From Patagioenas fasciata (lineage: Eukaryota; Chordata; Aves; Columbiformes; Columbidae): a stretch of 64,000 nucleotides of DNA. Positions 32,701 to 43,488 of this stretch are shown here, piece by piece; position 1 is the stretch's first letter; every line of letters starts with the position of its first letter. The stretch is from NCBI RefSeq assembly GCF_037038585.1, contig NC_092525.1:29724367-29788366 (forward strand), read 5' to 3'. The notes under the pieces were generated by a model. It did no database searches. It was not told the origin of the DNA and worked only from the letters and a program-made list of their open reading frames with translations. A program made the position numbers and the translations under genes.

Positions 32701-35700
32701 AGTTTTAAATATCTCCCTTTGCCAGATTTCTCAGGGCATAAAGGAGATCTCTGCCCCATGTGGCTCTTTCCTGGTGGTCACACTGTCACAGGGACCCCTT
32801 TATTTGTCTTTGTAATCACAACCTGCTGGGATGTTTTTGGAGCAGACTGTCTGCCTCCTACCACTGCAACAAAGAATTCCACAGAGGTATGTGAAAAGCT
32901 GTTTTGTGGAGAAAAGTGCTTCCAAGCAAGAAGTCAGCATAATTATAGGACAAGGTGGCACTAAGCTGCTGCCTGTCAGCCAGGAGAACTATCGTTTGTG
33001 TCTGAGAGATGGAGTAAGGATGAAAGTGGGTGGGAGATAACGAGAGGAGATAATCTTGGTGACAACTTTGCCGAAAGTGTGTGTGTAGGAGGAGAGTGGA
33101 GAAAGAGGAAGATATGAAGGAAGATGTTATTGAACTGAAATAAAAGAAGCAGCCTTAAAGGATGATGAAACCAGAATTTAAAGAAACGGGAACATTTCAT
33201 CTTTTGTGTGTGCACTAATGGATAGTACCAGTCAGTATGCATGGACCCAGAGAGGGAGCTGCCTGTGTACAGAGCCCTGTGGTATTTGGGAAAGGTTAAC
33301 TGCAGCTAATAAGCACCTTGAATCGTGTCCATAGTAAATAAAGGAGTCATATATGGGACTGTCTATGCAGTATGGTGTTAGCCATATGGGGTAGGGAGAC
33401 ACTAGGCAATGAGATTTGTAGGAATATCTCTAAATGATATAATAGAAAAAGGCCTTTGCTATAACAGACTTCTGGGAGTAGAGAACAGAACATCATAGAA
33501 GAGAAAATAAGGCAAGCGATACTAATGAGGCTAGGCAGCTGGTACTGCTCTGAAGTGCTGTATTATGGTAGAACACTGGTATTAAAGGCTGTGCAGGACC
33601 TAATGAAACTGAAGAAGTTTTAAAGCTATTTACTATTGTTTGGAAATTCTGATTCATCAATTGCTTTCTCAGAGCAACACCCATATACTGCAGTTTCCAT
33701 CTATTGAGTATAGCATATGAAAGGGTTATCTGGAATTAGAGAAACAAATATTATGCAAGATATTTTTTGTGCAGCTTGATAACATTCACATGTAGAAGCT
33801 TGCACTGTATATTCTCTACTTCTAGAGGACCAGAAAATACAACAAAGATTGCTTTACTCTGTGTATTAAACTGTGTATTTTTAGCCCTTGCTGGCATTTT
33901 AGTCTTTTACAAAGTAAGGTAGGACTTTTAAGGAGGGACCATTTTAACCCAAACAGAAGGGCAGGGGTTCTACCCTACCTGAAAATTTCTTGTTCCAGCT
34001 CATGAGTTCGTTGTTGGTCCTCTTGATTCTGCTTTTGCATTTCTTCTTGCTCTTTTGGAGTTAGAGAACTAAGGCCGTCCAAGAGCCATTTTTCTCGCAA
34101 GGCTTTTTTCTGGTTGGGAAAAATACAGACAAGTAAGTGCACTTTGAAAATTAGATTATTCAGTCATTTACTGTATTTGTCTTCATACCATAGGTGTGAT
34201 CCATGCTCTTGTGTTGTATCTAGCATAAGGCAATCTGGCAGTGGGGAGTGCTGTTGAAAGAGAAGCACTAAAAAGCATTTGTGTTTTGAGATTGTTCTTC
34301 AAACTCCTGTTTTATTAGTCTACCCAAAAAATACGGAGAGGATGTCAGTTGCTACCTGTAACAGGTTAATATTTCTTGGGCGGATCCAGTGACATGTTTG
34401 TCCTCAATAAAGCAAAACAATAAGGAGGAGTCAGGGCTCCTTAGAAATCCCTTTCAACAGGGTAAAACCCTTGTATGTGTGCTTTTTTCCATTAACCATG
34501 AATTTGTACTTTAGATTCCTTGAGCTGTCTGATTTCCATGTTAGTTGTTGTGTGTGTGCTTTTTTTTTTCCTTCCCTTATATAGTTTTGTCAATTGTAGG
34601 ATGTAGATAAAGATAAAATTGGGTTTTGACTACTACTGCTTTGAGGCAGAGCTGTGTGGCACTGGCGAGAAGGCTGCGTTAACCTCGGTGCTGGTTGCAG
34701 CAGCAGTTGGAATTCCTGACTGCATCCTATGCACTGAGTCACTTAAACTGTTGTTTCCTACGCTTTTCTGTTTACTGTATACTTTACATGGAGTTATTAG
34801 TGAGGCCCAACAAAATAAGATTTTAATAGAATAGTTTTACCTGATCTGGTAGATGCGTGTGGTCTCACTGGTACAACTCTTATTTACCATAAAATACTGT
34901 TTTTCTCAAGCTGGAGGGAATACAGTTATTAATTCCCTTTCAATGAAGCTGATTAGATTTTAATAACAGCTAGGGCTCCTAGAAAAGTGAGATTTTTAAT
35001 CCTGCCTGGACCTGAATTAGTCTAGAATTACTGTCTCCAAAACTCTATAATTCCAGTGGGAATTCCAGAATAGCAGTGTGGCTGGCACTGTGTGACCTCA
35101 GAAACTGATAAAACCCATTGAAATCAACAAAAGCTTCATGTATGTATAGGATTAGGCCCGAGTAAACAAACTCCCTAAATATAGGCATAACACAATAGTG
35201 TTATTTTGCCTTTTCCTAGGGTAGTTTGCTGCTGCTCCCAACTAAATGCCATGTAATATTTTTAAACTAATTAGGTACTTCTGAAAGAATGACATGCCAC
35301 ATAGTCTGGAAACAGCCTTCGAATAACAGGCAGTTTCAAGGCTGCTTTGCAGAGGCATTGACACAAACCAGTACTGGAGCAGCTGCCTCAGGGCTGTCAG
35401 GTTCTCTCTGCTGTCTGGTATTTCCTTCTGCTGTAAAGCATCTCTAGCTCAGTACTAGGTTGTGCAGGTGTTAGAGCACTTATAGGAAAGCACTTTCATT
35501 TTGCATTAGGCTTGATATGTTAAGGGAAAGAGATACTTATACATTATGATATGATAAGACCTTGAGAATGGCTGGAGCACTGGAAAGGAATTGCTTTCAT
35601 AAGCCCATGGTCACATCAGGAGTGCTGCAACAATATCCTGCAAATTCTGTTAATAATGCCCTACATGTGCTCCATGTGTAACTCCACTGCAATCCTTAAC

Positions 35701-38700
35701 AAGGCTGGACTAACACCAGAAGATTCATCCTTCCCTGGAAGGCGGAGGTGTTTTGAGTTTGTGGGTCTTGCTCTCGCAGTGATATGGCTCTTCTCCTTAC
35801 GGCATGTTGGGTGAGGCAGAAATCACTTTTGCTGTTTTCACAAAAGGTATAGTTCAACACTGTTAACTCCTGGAATAAGAATGTGTGTGACCAGCAGCTA
35901 CAAGGTAGCACTAACAGAATTCAGGCATGTCAGAAACCAAAATCTTAATAAGCTAAACTAGAAAAGCTTTTGGCAAGTACTTGCAAATCAGTGCTGACTA
36001 CACTTCTCAAGCAACTCTGGTCCTTTCCTTGTTGCCTCAGTGAGAAGGATTCCAGGTAGAAGGAAGAGTTAGTTGCTGGTGTATCTAGAATTACTTGAGG
36101 ATGGAATTTCACTTGTACCCTCACTAGCAACCCCTGTTACCTCTTGCAGTTCCATGAAGCCCTGTCCACACCAGAGTCTATATTTGCGTGCATGTCCTCT
36201 ACTTCATGTAGTAGAGGTGCCTGTTTGGGGAATACGTGATCCTTTTCTAGTATAGTTCTACCAGATAATAAAGACCTGCTGTGATAACTCATCTATATCT
36301 TCCAAGCAAGAAGTTAGCTTGGGGACAGCAAAGAAAGTCAATGGGAAGCCAGAGCAGAGACTCGCATTTACAAAAAGGAAATATTTTCAACAAAAAACAA
36401 CACAACAAAAAAACCCCCCACGGAACAAAGCAACAACCTTTTAATAAACCTGTTGCTAAGGGTTATAAATAGGAATGAAAGACAAAATGAGAAACAGGAT
36501 AGTGATATCCAGCTAACAGGAACATCTATATGACAGTGAGATTTACTAACTTGCAATAGTTTCCTAAGGGACAGGTGTGAGTTATGTTAGATAGGTCATG
36601 GAGGTCCAGATTTCACCATGTACAACTGGTAGGAGTGTAAATGAGTGAAATCAACCTGTGCAGCTAGGGATATGAGCCCTCGGTAAAATTTGCTGAAGTG
36701 CATAAATGCTTGGAACTCTAAATCTGTCTTAAAGTGATTTCTGCGCTAGATTCTTGTGTTTGATTCTATCAAAATACCTGTATTAGTCTGAAGCATAAAC
36801 GTTTGTTAAACAATGAAGCTTCTAGGGCATCAGGCAGAGGATGTTCATAGAGTAATGTTGCATTTGATATTAGGTGCCTACCTTGATATTCAGTTGGAAG
36901 AAGTAGTCTCCATTTTGGGTGCTCCAAAAAAGCTAGTAGTACGTATTTATTTATGCACCATGCATATACAATTTAAATGCATGTTTGATTCCTCTGTTGA
37001 GTAACTCCTCTACAAATCCTTTATTTGCCCCATATGCAATATGACTACTTTTAATTTTAAAAACTTTTCTGCATGATATCTGTATGATTTTTCATAGAAC
37101 AGGAAAACAAATCACATCCTCTGTCCTCTTCCAAAGGAAGAGCATTTCAATAACATTTTTCTGTGTTTTAGCTTCTGTAAAATTCCACAAAACATCTTCA
37201 AAATAAGTGCGAGTTTAGTTTTTGTTTTCTTAACTTTTTAGCCCTGTTTTACCTATTAATGTTAGCTGAAGGCATGTACTAAATCTGTAAGGAAACTGCA
37301 CTAGGACTCTGCTCACAGCAGTAGTGAGGATTAACGGGTTGTCTAGAACAGATCAGTTTATCCTTCTTAAAAGAAGGGCAAAAGAGTCATTCTGAATTTA
37401 TAGGCATGGAAGCTTGAAGAATAAATTGCAGTACCCGATGTACCCACATAGTGAGATAGAGGAAGGCAGTCACATGTTTGCTGTTCATTAGTTATGTGAC
37501 ATGGAACAGATATTCCCCTCTCTTTTAGGCAAGACGTTATACATTTGGTCAAGCCATTCCTTATGATTGCTGCCTTCCAATAAAACGGAAGCATGGGTCA
37601 GTTTTGCTTTGGCTTGCCTGGCCCAGTGAACTAGTGTATCATCACTTCATTTTTTTTGCTTGACACAAAGAAGAGGGTAGATGAGACCCAGGACCAGGTG
37701 TCTATTTGAAAGAAGAACCTCTTTTAAATATGCTTCTCCCACATTTGCTTAGGGAGACACACCATGCTCCTGGTATTGTATTCAGAATCTTTTTTGAAAC
37801 TGTTCATCTCCTGACATAACTAAAAGGGTATGTAAATACCAAGTCTTGCATATTTCTAGAAGCACAGATTTTTACCTTTTCTCTCTAAATTACAGGTAGT
37901 GCCAAATTGCAACAGACATGTGAAGAATGGTGCTGTTAGGTAGAAATCACTGCAATCTCAAGTGTCTACAGAGGGGGGATCCTTTGGTATCTTAGTAATT
38001 TTGCTTTTATAATCCTGAGTTTACCAGGCTGTATTTCAGGACAAAATTTGCAGCATTTTATGCCTTTTTTAAAATATACAAAGAAACTGCATTGTTTTAC
38101 CAAGGAGTCATTTAAAAATCTGATAAAAGGCAATGGCCAAATAAAAATAGGCTGGTTTTTTTGTTTGTTTGTTTGTTTTTTTGTATTGTGTGTGATTTTG
38201 TTGTTTTTTTTTTTTCTTTCAGAAGTCTGTGATGAGACCTCATGATTGTGCTGCACCCTGTAGCTAGTGAGGCTGCTGTACTGGAGCTAAGGAGTGAACA
38301 CACCCAGTCTGAAATGTGAGGCTTAATTTTCAGCTGTGAGTTATTCCTGGTTATGATCTCATTATGTGCCATGAAAGTGATCAAATAACGTTAGCTCCTG
38401 AGTGTAATATTTTTTTCAAAGGGTGATGCTTATTAAAGTCAAATGGAGTCCTGGCGAGATTCCAAAAAGCTGTGAAAATTTGGTAGTAAAAGCACAACTT
38501 AAATGCAAGAAGATTTGCATTCCAAAATGCAAACCCTTTATTTATGGTGAAGGACTTGAGGCTATCTTTAGTTGCATAAATCCAACAGTTACCTTTAAAT
38601 GCTGGTGTTTCATTTTTTCTTCTTCTACTTTTAGACGTTTCTGTGTAATTTCTTCTTGCAGTTTTCTTTTGTCCTACAAATTAAGAGAGCAATAAAACTT

Positions 38701-41700
38701 TGTTTAGAGAAGTTACTTTTTGCAAAACAAAAAAAAAGTTTGCGTTCTTCAGTATAATGAAGTCAATCCATGCAAACAAAGCTTGTATGGCGCTCAGGCA
38801 GCACATAATTCTTAGGAGCAGCAGCTCATGTGTCCTATGCAGGTGTGGTTTCCATTACTCTTTCTCTGAAGTATATTTAAACATGTTAATGACCACAAAG
38901 CAGTGATGATCCAAATCAGAAATAATTTACTGTTGAGGGGGATACGGAAGAAAACAGTAAGAAATAATATTTGAGCATGATCATACATGCAAAATGATGT
39001 TAGAAATGGGTCCTGACCAGAATTCCTAAGGCAGCCCACGCATGATTTAGGAGAGGAAAGAGTCTGCCTGGTCTGTACTGTGCAGCTGTGATTTATCACT
39101 AAATTAAATGGCCTGTTGGTGAACCCAGTACTGAGCTGGATAGCTGGCTAATAGCTGAAATAAGCAGGAATAAATAAAGACATAGAAATATATTTTATTA
39201 GTCTCATAGAGGTGAAGAACACAGAGAAATGCAATATGCTTCGTATATGTTGTTACCTCTCAATTTAAAAGAGATTTTTCCTGTGTAAAGGCTGTTTTCA
39301 TGACTGCTGAACTTCAGAAGGCAAGTCCTCAAGTTGTACTGATCTATTATAGTGTGACCTTAATCCTTTTTGCTACAGTTTACAGAAAAAAGGAAATGGG
39401 TGAGCAGTCCACCTTTTCTTTCAAGATTACTCTTGTTGGTGGTGTGTGGTGATGTGTGTTTTTTTGTTTTTGTTTGGTTTTTTTGAGTCTGTTTTCAGAC
39501 AACTATGGTTTAGGAAGGAGTTAAGTTCTTCACAAACACAGGAAGAGATTTGCCTTTTCAGCCCACCTGAGGAGCACAGCAAGTCAGTGAGGATGTGCTG
39601 GGCACAAGACTGGGAGTTGTTCTCAAGGTTTCCCTGGGATTTGGGATTTGGAAACATGAAGAGCTGTAGTGTGCTTGGCTGAATCACTTCACTGCTACTG
39701 GAAATCAGAAAGCAGCAGTGGGGCCAGAGTCTATAGGGGTGCTTTGTTGAAGGATAGGAAGTAGAAGAAAACTACCCAGCCTTATGGAGCATAAGTGTCA
39801 GTGATCTCTTTTGCGGTCTGTGAAGTGCGGTAGCCATCTATAAATATCATCTATACTTTACAATTTTTACTTGATGGTGTTAGTTTGCCTCTTGAATATA
39901 CCAAACAGAGCAGGTAGGGATCTTGCTTCAAGGTACATGCTACCTTCATCTCTGCAGTAGTTTTGAGTTTTGATAATTCTCTTTAATACAGTTAAAGTTA
40001 CTGATGTAGGATCACTACAATATGTAATTTTTCTGCAATGTCCCTTTTAGAGACTTTATTCAAGAGCTGCTGTGCTGGATTTTACTTGGCCAGTCTTGGT
40101 CTTGAAGACATAACATCTGGTCTTTGATCTTCACACCTTTCTTTAATTAGGAGATATTCCTGATTCCATTGTATAAATGGCCTTTAAATAACCTATCATT
40201 AGATGAAAAAAGTGTGACAAGAGCTTGTGTTTACAGATTGTTACAATTCTTAAGAAAACTGCTTTTTCTCTTTAGTTAAGTTCTGGATAAGAGTCTTAAC
40301 CGGAGCATGAACTTTTACTTGGTTTATACTATTAAAAATATTCTAAGTCAATTTAAATGTTCTTTTTGTACCAGTGGAGATGTGTACGAAGAGTTTGGGC
40401 AGTCTGAAATGAGAAGTTGTACACAAAAATCCTGTGCAGAAAAAATCAGTGTAAAGGCACAAATAACTGCATTTGAAATTAACTGTGTAATAAGAAACTT
40501 ATTCAATAATGAAACTTGTGCTTGTTTTTTTTTGTTAAAGGACTATGTTTCTTTTACAGTGGATTTTTTTTTCTCAAAGTTCTCCACTTGTATCCTTTGG
40601 TGTTCAAGCAGGTTTTAATTTCACGGGTTGGTAATGAACATCCATTATACAATTATCCAGATTAAATAGGTTGAAATGGTTTGTCTTTTATATATCTAGT
40701 CAAAGAAAGCTGAAGGTCTAATGCCAGAAGGTAGATTCAAGGAAGATGTATGAGGAACTTTTTTGAACCTTGTTTTGCTAGAATAATATTTAAAACCTGT
40801 TAGGACACTTTCTGCAGTATATTCTGCTATGCTTTGTCTGCAAATAGTGTCTTACCATACAAAGCTTTGTCTATACATCTAATTGACTAAATGTTTATTC
40901 CTAGATAGCTAAGGGATCCATACTTCTGCTAAACTTCATGCTCTGCCCCAGTAGATAATCAGGTTGCTGGCAGAAGCCCTCTAATCCTCTCCTACTATGC
41001 TCTTGTTAATGTGGGCAAGATTTGCCTTTTATGAAATAACACCTTCATCCCTTCCCCTCTGTGCATCAATGCAAGGTGAGACTTGAGTCTTGGTTCTAAT
41101 TTTCACTCCTACTGATACATTTTGGAATCTTTCCTGATTTCTGAGAATAGAAAAGATTTGTGTTCTAAACTGGATCTGTCTGAAAGAAAGGGAAACACAT
41201 TTATGGAGCAGTGTCTTGTGGGATCTTGTGTGCCAAGTCTGTTGGTTTGTGTCAGTGTTCCAGAGCGATGCCACTGTTGGTCTGCTGGGTCCGCTTGCAG
41301 ATGCCATCTACTGTCAAAGCCAATGGAGCAGCTAATAGTTTAGCTGATGTCTTTTTATTTTCTATAATTTTCCAGAGGTAACACTTGGTTACTTTATCTG
41401 GAGGTATGGACACTTCAGTCTGACATGAGACCGCAGAAATGTCATAATTAAAAACTTCAATCACAATTTAAATCTTCCATAATTTCTGTTTCCATATAGA
41501 ATGGAGGATTTGATGAGAAAAGATTAAGCCTAAGGTGGTTCTTAAACTGTTTCATCTCACAGTTTGCCATGGCCAATGCCAAAGCTGTTGTATTTTAAGA
41601 TATGACAGTGTCTCTAACAAAATGGAAACACTTGATTTTTTTTTTCACTAGTTATATTCTATATGCACCAGCAGCAGGTGAAACATACATAACAGAAAAA

Positions 41701-43488
41701 CAGTTCCTTTTCAGAGCTGTGGGAACACCAAAACATTAAAATAATGATAGTTTTCCTTTTTGCTTTGCTACATAGAGAAGATATGAAAATAATTTGAAAA
41801 CCCCCAGTGGGAGTGCCAGATGCTGTAAAGGAGACAGGCATTTAACAACAGAAACCAAGCAGGTTTTAGTGCAGGTGTAGCTGTTTACCGACAGGAGCAC
41901 CCCGTGCTGTCTCTTGTTTGGTCCTTTACAACACACACCTTGTGGATAGCGCTTGAAATTTCCAGGTGTGTTGCTTGGGACAAACCTTCCCAGAGCCACT
42001 GAGTAACTTGTAGTTGTAATGTGCTCTTTTCTTAGACAACTTGAACTGCAGATTCTTAAACCTGATGGTAACTTCACCTTGTTTAGACTCCATTGTTTCT
42101 GCAGTGCTTTACAATGGATACACTGTTCCAACTAAATGGTGTTGATTAATGAAAGTAGAGAGCAAATAGTTTTTTTACGCAGCAAGTGCAATAAATGACG
42201 TCATGGCAAGAACCCAAATGTGATTTCCTATTTCCTGTAATGCAAAACACTGGAGACTGTCACAGTTTCTTAAAAAAATACTTCTCCAGCATTTGTCTGA
42301 AGGCAAAGCTGCAGCCAGAGGACACTAACCCTGGTACATCCATGGGAGCCCTCACCACCAAGGGTGCTGCCCTGTCCTTCTGTCAGACATGGGGAGTATA
42401 AAACATTGCAAGGCCCCAACCTCTCTGGGGAACCAAAACATTGCTTATCTTTTGAGCCCATATGCCAGAAACAAAGTCCAGGTTGTGAATCTGGTTCAAA
42501 CACCGTTAGAGTTAGGCAACACATTTATCTTTGTTCCAATAAGGTATCTTTTAAGACTGTCAGCTATTTATTCAGCCAGTAGTGACTGGTCCACAACGCA
42601 TCTATGATGCTAAGAGTGTTTAAAAAAAATATTTATTCCCATTATTTGTTTTTAAAGATTGCCCATAACAGTGAGTGATCCTTCTGAAGTTTTCCTTTTG
42701 TTCCAAAGGGCCAAATATTGCTTCAGTTTAATTCTTTTGTTACTGAACAGGTTTTGCTAGAGATCATATCAGAGGAGACCTCAGATTTAGCCCTTTTTGT
42801 TATCAGCTTATATTCCTTTAAAAAGTAATTCAGTAGTTCCTTTAAAACACAATAAATATTTTGAATCAGACTTCCCTTGAGAAGAGAAACTGAAAATGTT
42901 TTCTAATGTCTTCAGCATAAATTTCACTTATTCTCCTCTGAAAACTGACAGGTAGGAATTTGCTTAATCTAGGCTTGTCCTTTTTACTTTTCAGACAGAA
43001 AAGTTCATGTTAAATAATCAGTAGTTCAGAATTTGGATTTAATTCCACAATGCAAACCTAAAAATCTTTTATCTCTGTTTCATTGTGAAATGGGAAAATT
43101 GATTTGTTCTGGAATTCTCTAGCTGCCTTTTGACCTGCTGTCCTTCAGGCAAACATTCAGCTGGGATGATAGTTATATGTATTTTAGACTGTCCAGTAGT
43201 GATTTGTACACATACTTATGCTGCCTTTAATTTAGTTTGCAAGTGGAATACAACCCATAATAAAGTCAGTACAGGCAACTTTGCTGTCTTAAAGCAATAG
43301 TTTATAAACCAGAATTAAGTAACAATTTAAAAAGTAACAGTTTCAAGCAGACTTAAGTCTCTTTCCTGGAATAAATAATTCTGCAGAAAACACACAGTAG
43401 CAATAGCACTTCTTTTTAAATATAGGGAATTATAAGCACTTACTGTTATGGCCTGGAATCTTTCTTTCAGCAATTCGTCTTCCTCCAT
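20678..43488 (-). CDS. PALMD: Palmdelphin, 8 coding exons, complete
   Basis: Paralemmin-family phosphoprotein, mostly cytosolic in mammals. Coding exons in transcription order: 43488-43444, 38673-38593, 34109-33979, 27885-27771, 26911-26878, 26783-26673, 25949-24852, 20721-20678. They sum to 1659 nt, or 552 residues plus stop; human is about 551. All introns are GT-AG and all phases agree. Seen in order: a Lys/Glu-rich coiled-coil head (about 1-130, with KALREKWLLDG), a short linker with IPDLPKS, the segment GIKVYDDGRKSVYAV (207-221) that probably contains the conserved paralemmin motif, a Pro/Ser-rich middle, EPVTMIFMGYQ, an acidic IIDDDDEDD run, and the C-terminal KLGKKVI. The ATG at 43488 lies one base after a ttccag acceptor, so the 5' UTR exon is further upstream and not placed. 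See the alternative C-terminus at 24808. Confidence 0.97.
20722..24807 (-). other. Last PALMD intron
   Basis: About 4 kb between the alternative and canonical 3' ends. Its exon-7-proximal part (about 24150-24807) may be the 3' UTR of the CaaX form. I see no RNA gene or clear mobile element. A stretch near 21900-22070 is CT-rich on the plus strand and may be an old repeat I cannot name. Confidence 0.5.
24156..24161 (-). promoter_or_regulatory. Candidate intronic poly(A) signal for the CaaX form of PALMD
   Basis: AATAAA on the minus strand about 650 nt after the CCSLM stop, inside the last PALMD intron. An ATTAAA variant lies nearer, at 24596-24591. Either could end a composite last exon carrying the CaaX tail. 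Confidence 0.3.
24808..24851 (-). CDS. PALMD: PALMD alternative C-terminus with CaaX box (read-through of exon 7 donor)
   Basis: If the donor at 24851-24850 is not used, the frame continues 14 codons, GNRKGKSRHCCSLM, then TAG. Basic residues followed by Cys-Cys-Ser-Leu-Met make a CaaX box (CSLM; a C-terminal Met favours farnesylation) with an adjacent cysteine that could be palmitoylated. Paralemmin-1 ends in the very similar CCSIM lipid anchor, while mammalian palmdelphin is described as lacking one. The chance of such a tail in random intron is very low, so I infer a genuine alternative terminal exon. No transcript evidence is available here. Confidence 0.65.
24852..25949 (-). CDS. PALMD: PALMD coding exon 7: large exon, paralemmin motif and acidic tail
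   Basis: 1098 nt coding residues 173-538 plus one base. Acceptor tttcaacag; donor ACAG|GTAACA. Starts ALFAMEIKVEKD. Contains GIKVYDDGRKSVYAV, EVEDLLRQA, SPTEYHEPVFAN, EPVTMIFMGYQ, the acidic run, YHPIGHYSQVYQP, PHKNSIS and ends GTEDPSLT. The open frame continues past both exon borders: 15 intronic codons upstream of 25949, and 14 codons downstream of 24852 that may be a real alternative end. Confidence 0.97.
26673..26783 (-). CDS. PALMD: PALMD coding exon 6: linker
   Basis: Acceptor gtattcag; donor AAAG|GTACCG. Residues 136-172 plus one base: DYIYTSIPDLPKSFRPS, then DDEEKRK. Matches the IYANIPDLPKSY block of palmdelphin. Confidence 0.95.
26878..26911 (-). CDS. PALMD: PALMD coding exon 5: 34-nt small exon
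   Basis: SVKTEKTGVEK plus one base. Acceptor tttcctag; donor AAAG|GTATGT. Position and the SVK.E pattern match the equivalent small exon in the family. Its length is not a multiple of three, so skipping it would shift the frame. Confidence 0.88.
27771..27885 (-). CDS. PALMD: PALMD coding exon 4: coiled coil
   Basis: Acceptor gattgcag; donor AAG|GTTAGT. Residues 86-124: LEKEIEALE and KEEAILKKLKSVEKTTEDII, aligning with palmdelphin. Confidence 0.96.
27886..33978 (-). other. PALMD intron 3, no exon recognised
   Basis: About 6.1 kb. It holds an A/C-rich tract at 31290-31422 and otherwise only short chance open frames. Confidence 0.55.
31290..31422 (-). repeat. A/C-rich (minus: GT/T-rich) low-complexity tract
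   Basis: Repeated AAAAACCCACAGCAAAAAAC-like units with CCACC and CCCC runs, about 130 bp. This is the longest member of the tract class and lies in the opposite orientation to most. Confidence 0.75.
33979..34109 (-). CDS. PALMD: PALMD coding exon 3: coiled coil
   Basis: Acceptor cccaaccag; donor TTCAG|GTAGGG. Residues 43-85 plus two bases, KKALREKWLLDGLSS followed by a Gln/Glu-rich helix ending LEQEIF. KWLLDG is a family signature. Confidence 0.96.
36388..36438 (-). repeat. A/C-rich low-complexity tract
   Basis: CAACAAAAAACAACACAACA followed by an A run, a C run and further A/C-rich sequence, in PALMD intron 2. Confidence 0.65.
38154..38220 (+). repeat. TTTG/T-rich low-complexity tract
   Basis: (TTTG)n, then a GTGTGTG piece and a long T run, about 370 nt from PALMD exon 2 on its downstream side. 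Confidence 0.7.
38593..38673 (-). CDS. PALMD: PALMD coding exon 2: coiled coil
   Basis: 27 codons in phase 0 (residues 16-42), DKRKLQEEITQKRLKVEEEK and onward to HQHLK. Acceptor atttgtag; donor AAG|GTAACT. Strong heptad-like Lys/Glu/Leu pattern. Confidence 0.95.
38674..43443 (-). other. PALMD intron 1 (between first two coding exons)
   Basis: About 4.8 kb. A GT/T-rich tract lies at about 39434-39486. The longest open frame (minus strand, 41736-42131) resembles no family I know and has no exon context. Confidence 0.55.
39434..39486 (+). repeat. GT/T-rich low-complexity tract
   Basis: TTGGTGGTGTGTGGTGATGT then T/G runs, about 50 bp. Confidence 0.65.
43444..43488 (-). CDS. PALMD: PALMD coding exon 1: start
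   Basis: Fifteen codons, MEEDELLKERFQAIT, matching the palmdelphin N-terminus. Acceptor atttccag, then a single A, then ATG; donor ACA|GTAAGT at 43443-43442. The frame is open upstream of the acceptor, but that sequence is intronic. Confidence 0.93.

Larger units (their letters stand above)
34110..38592 (-). other. PALMD intron 2, no exon recognised
   Basis: About 4.5 kb. Contains an A/C-rich tract at about 36388-36438 and a TTTG/GT/T-rich tract at 38154-38220. No other supported feature. Confidence 0.55.

Noticed and set aside
41736-42131. 131-residue minus-strand open frame in a PALMD intron
   Set aside because: No recognisable family, no fitting splice sites, and cysteine/serine-rich chance composition.
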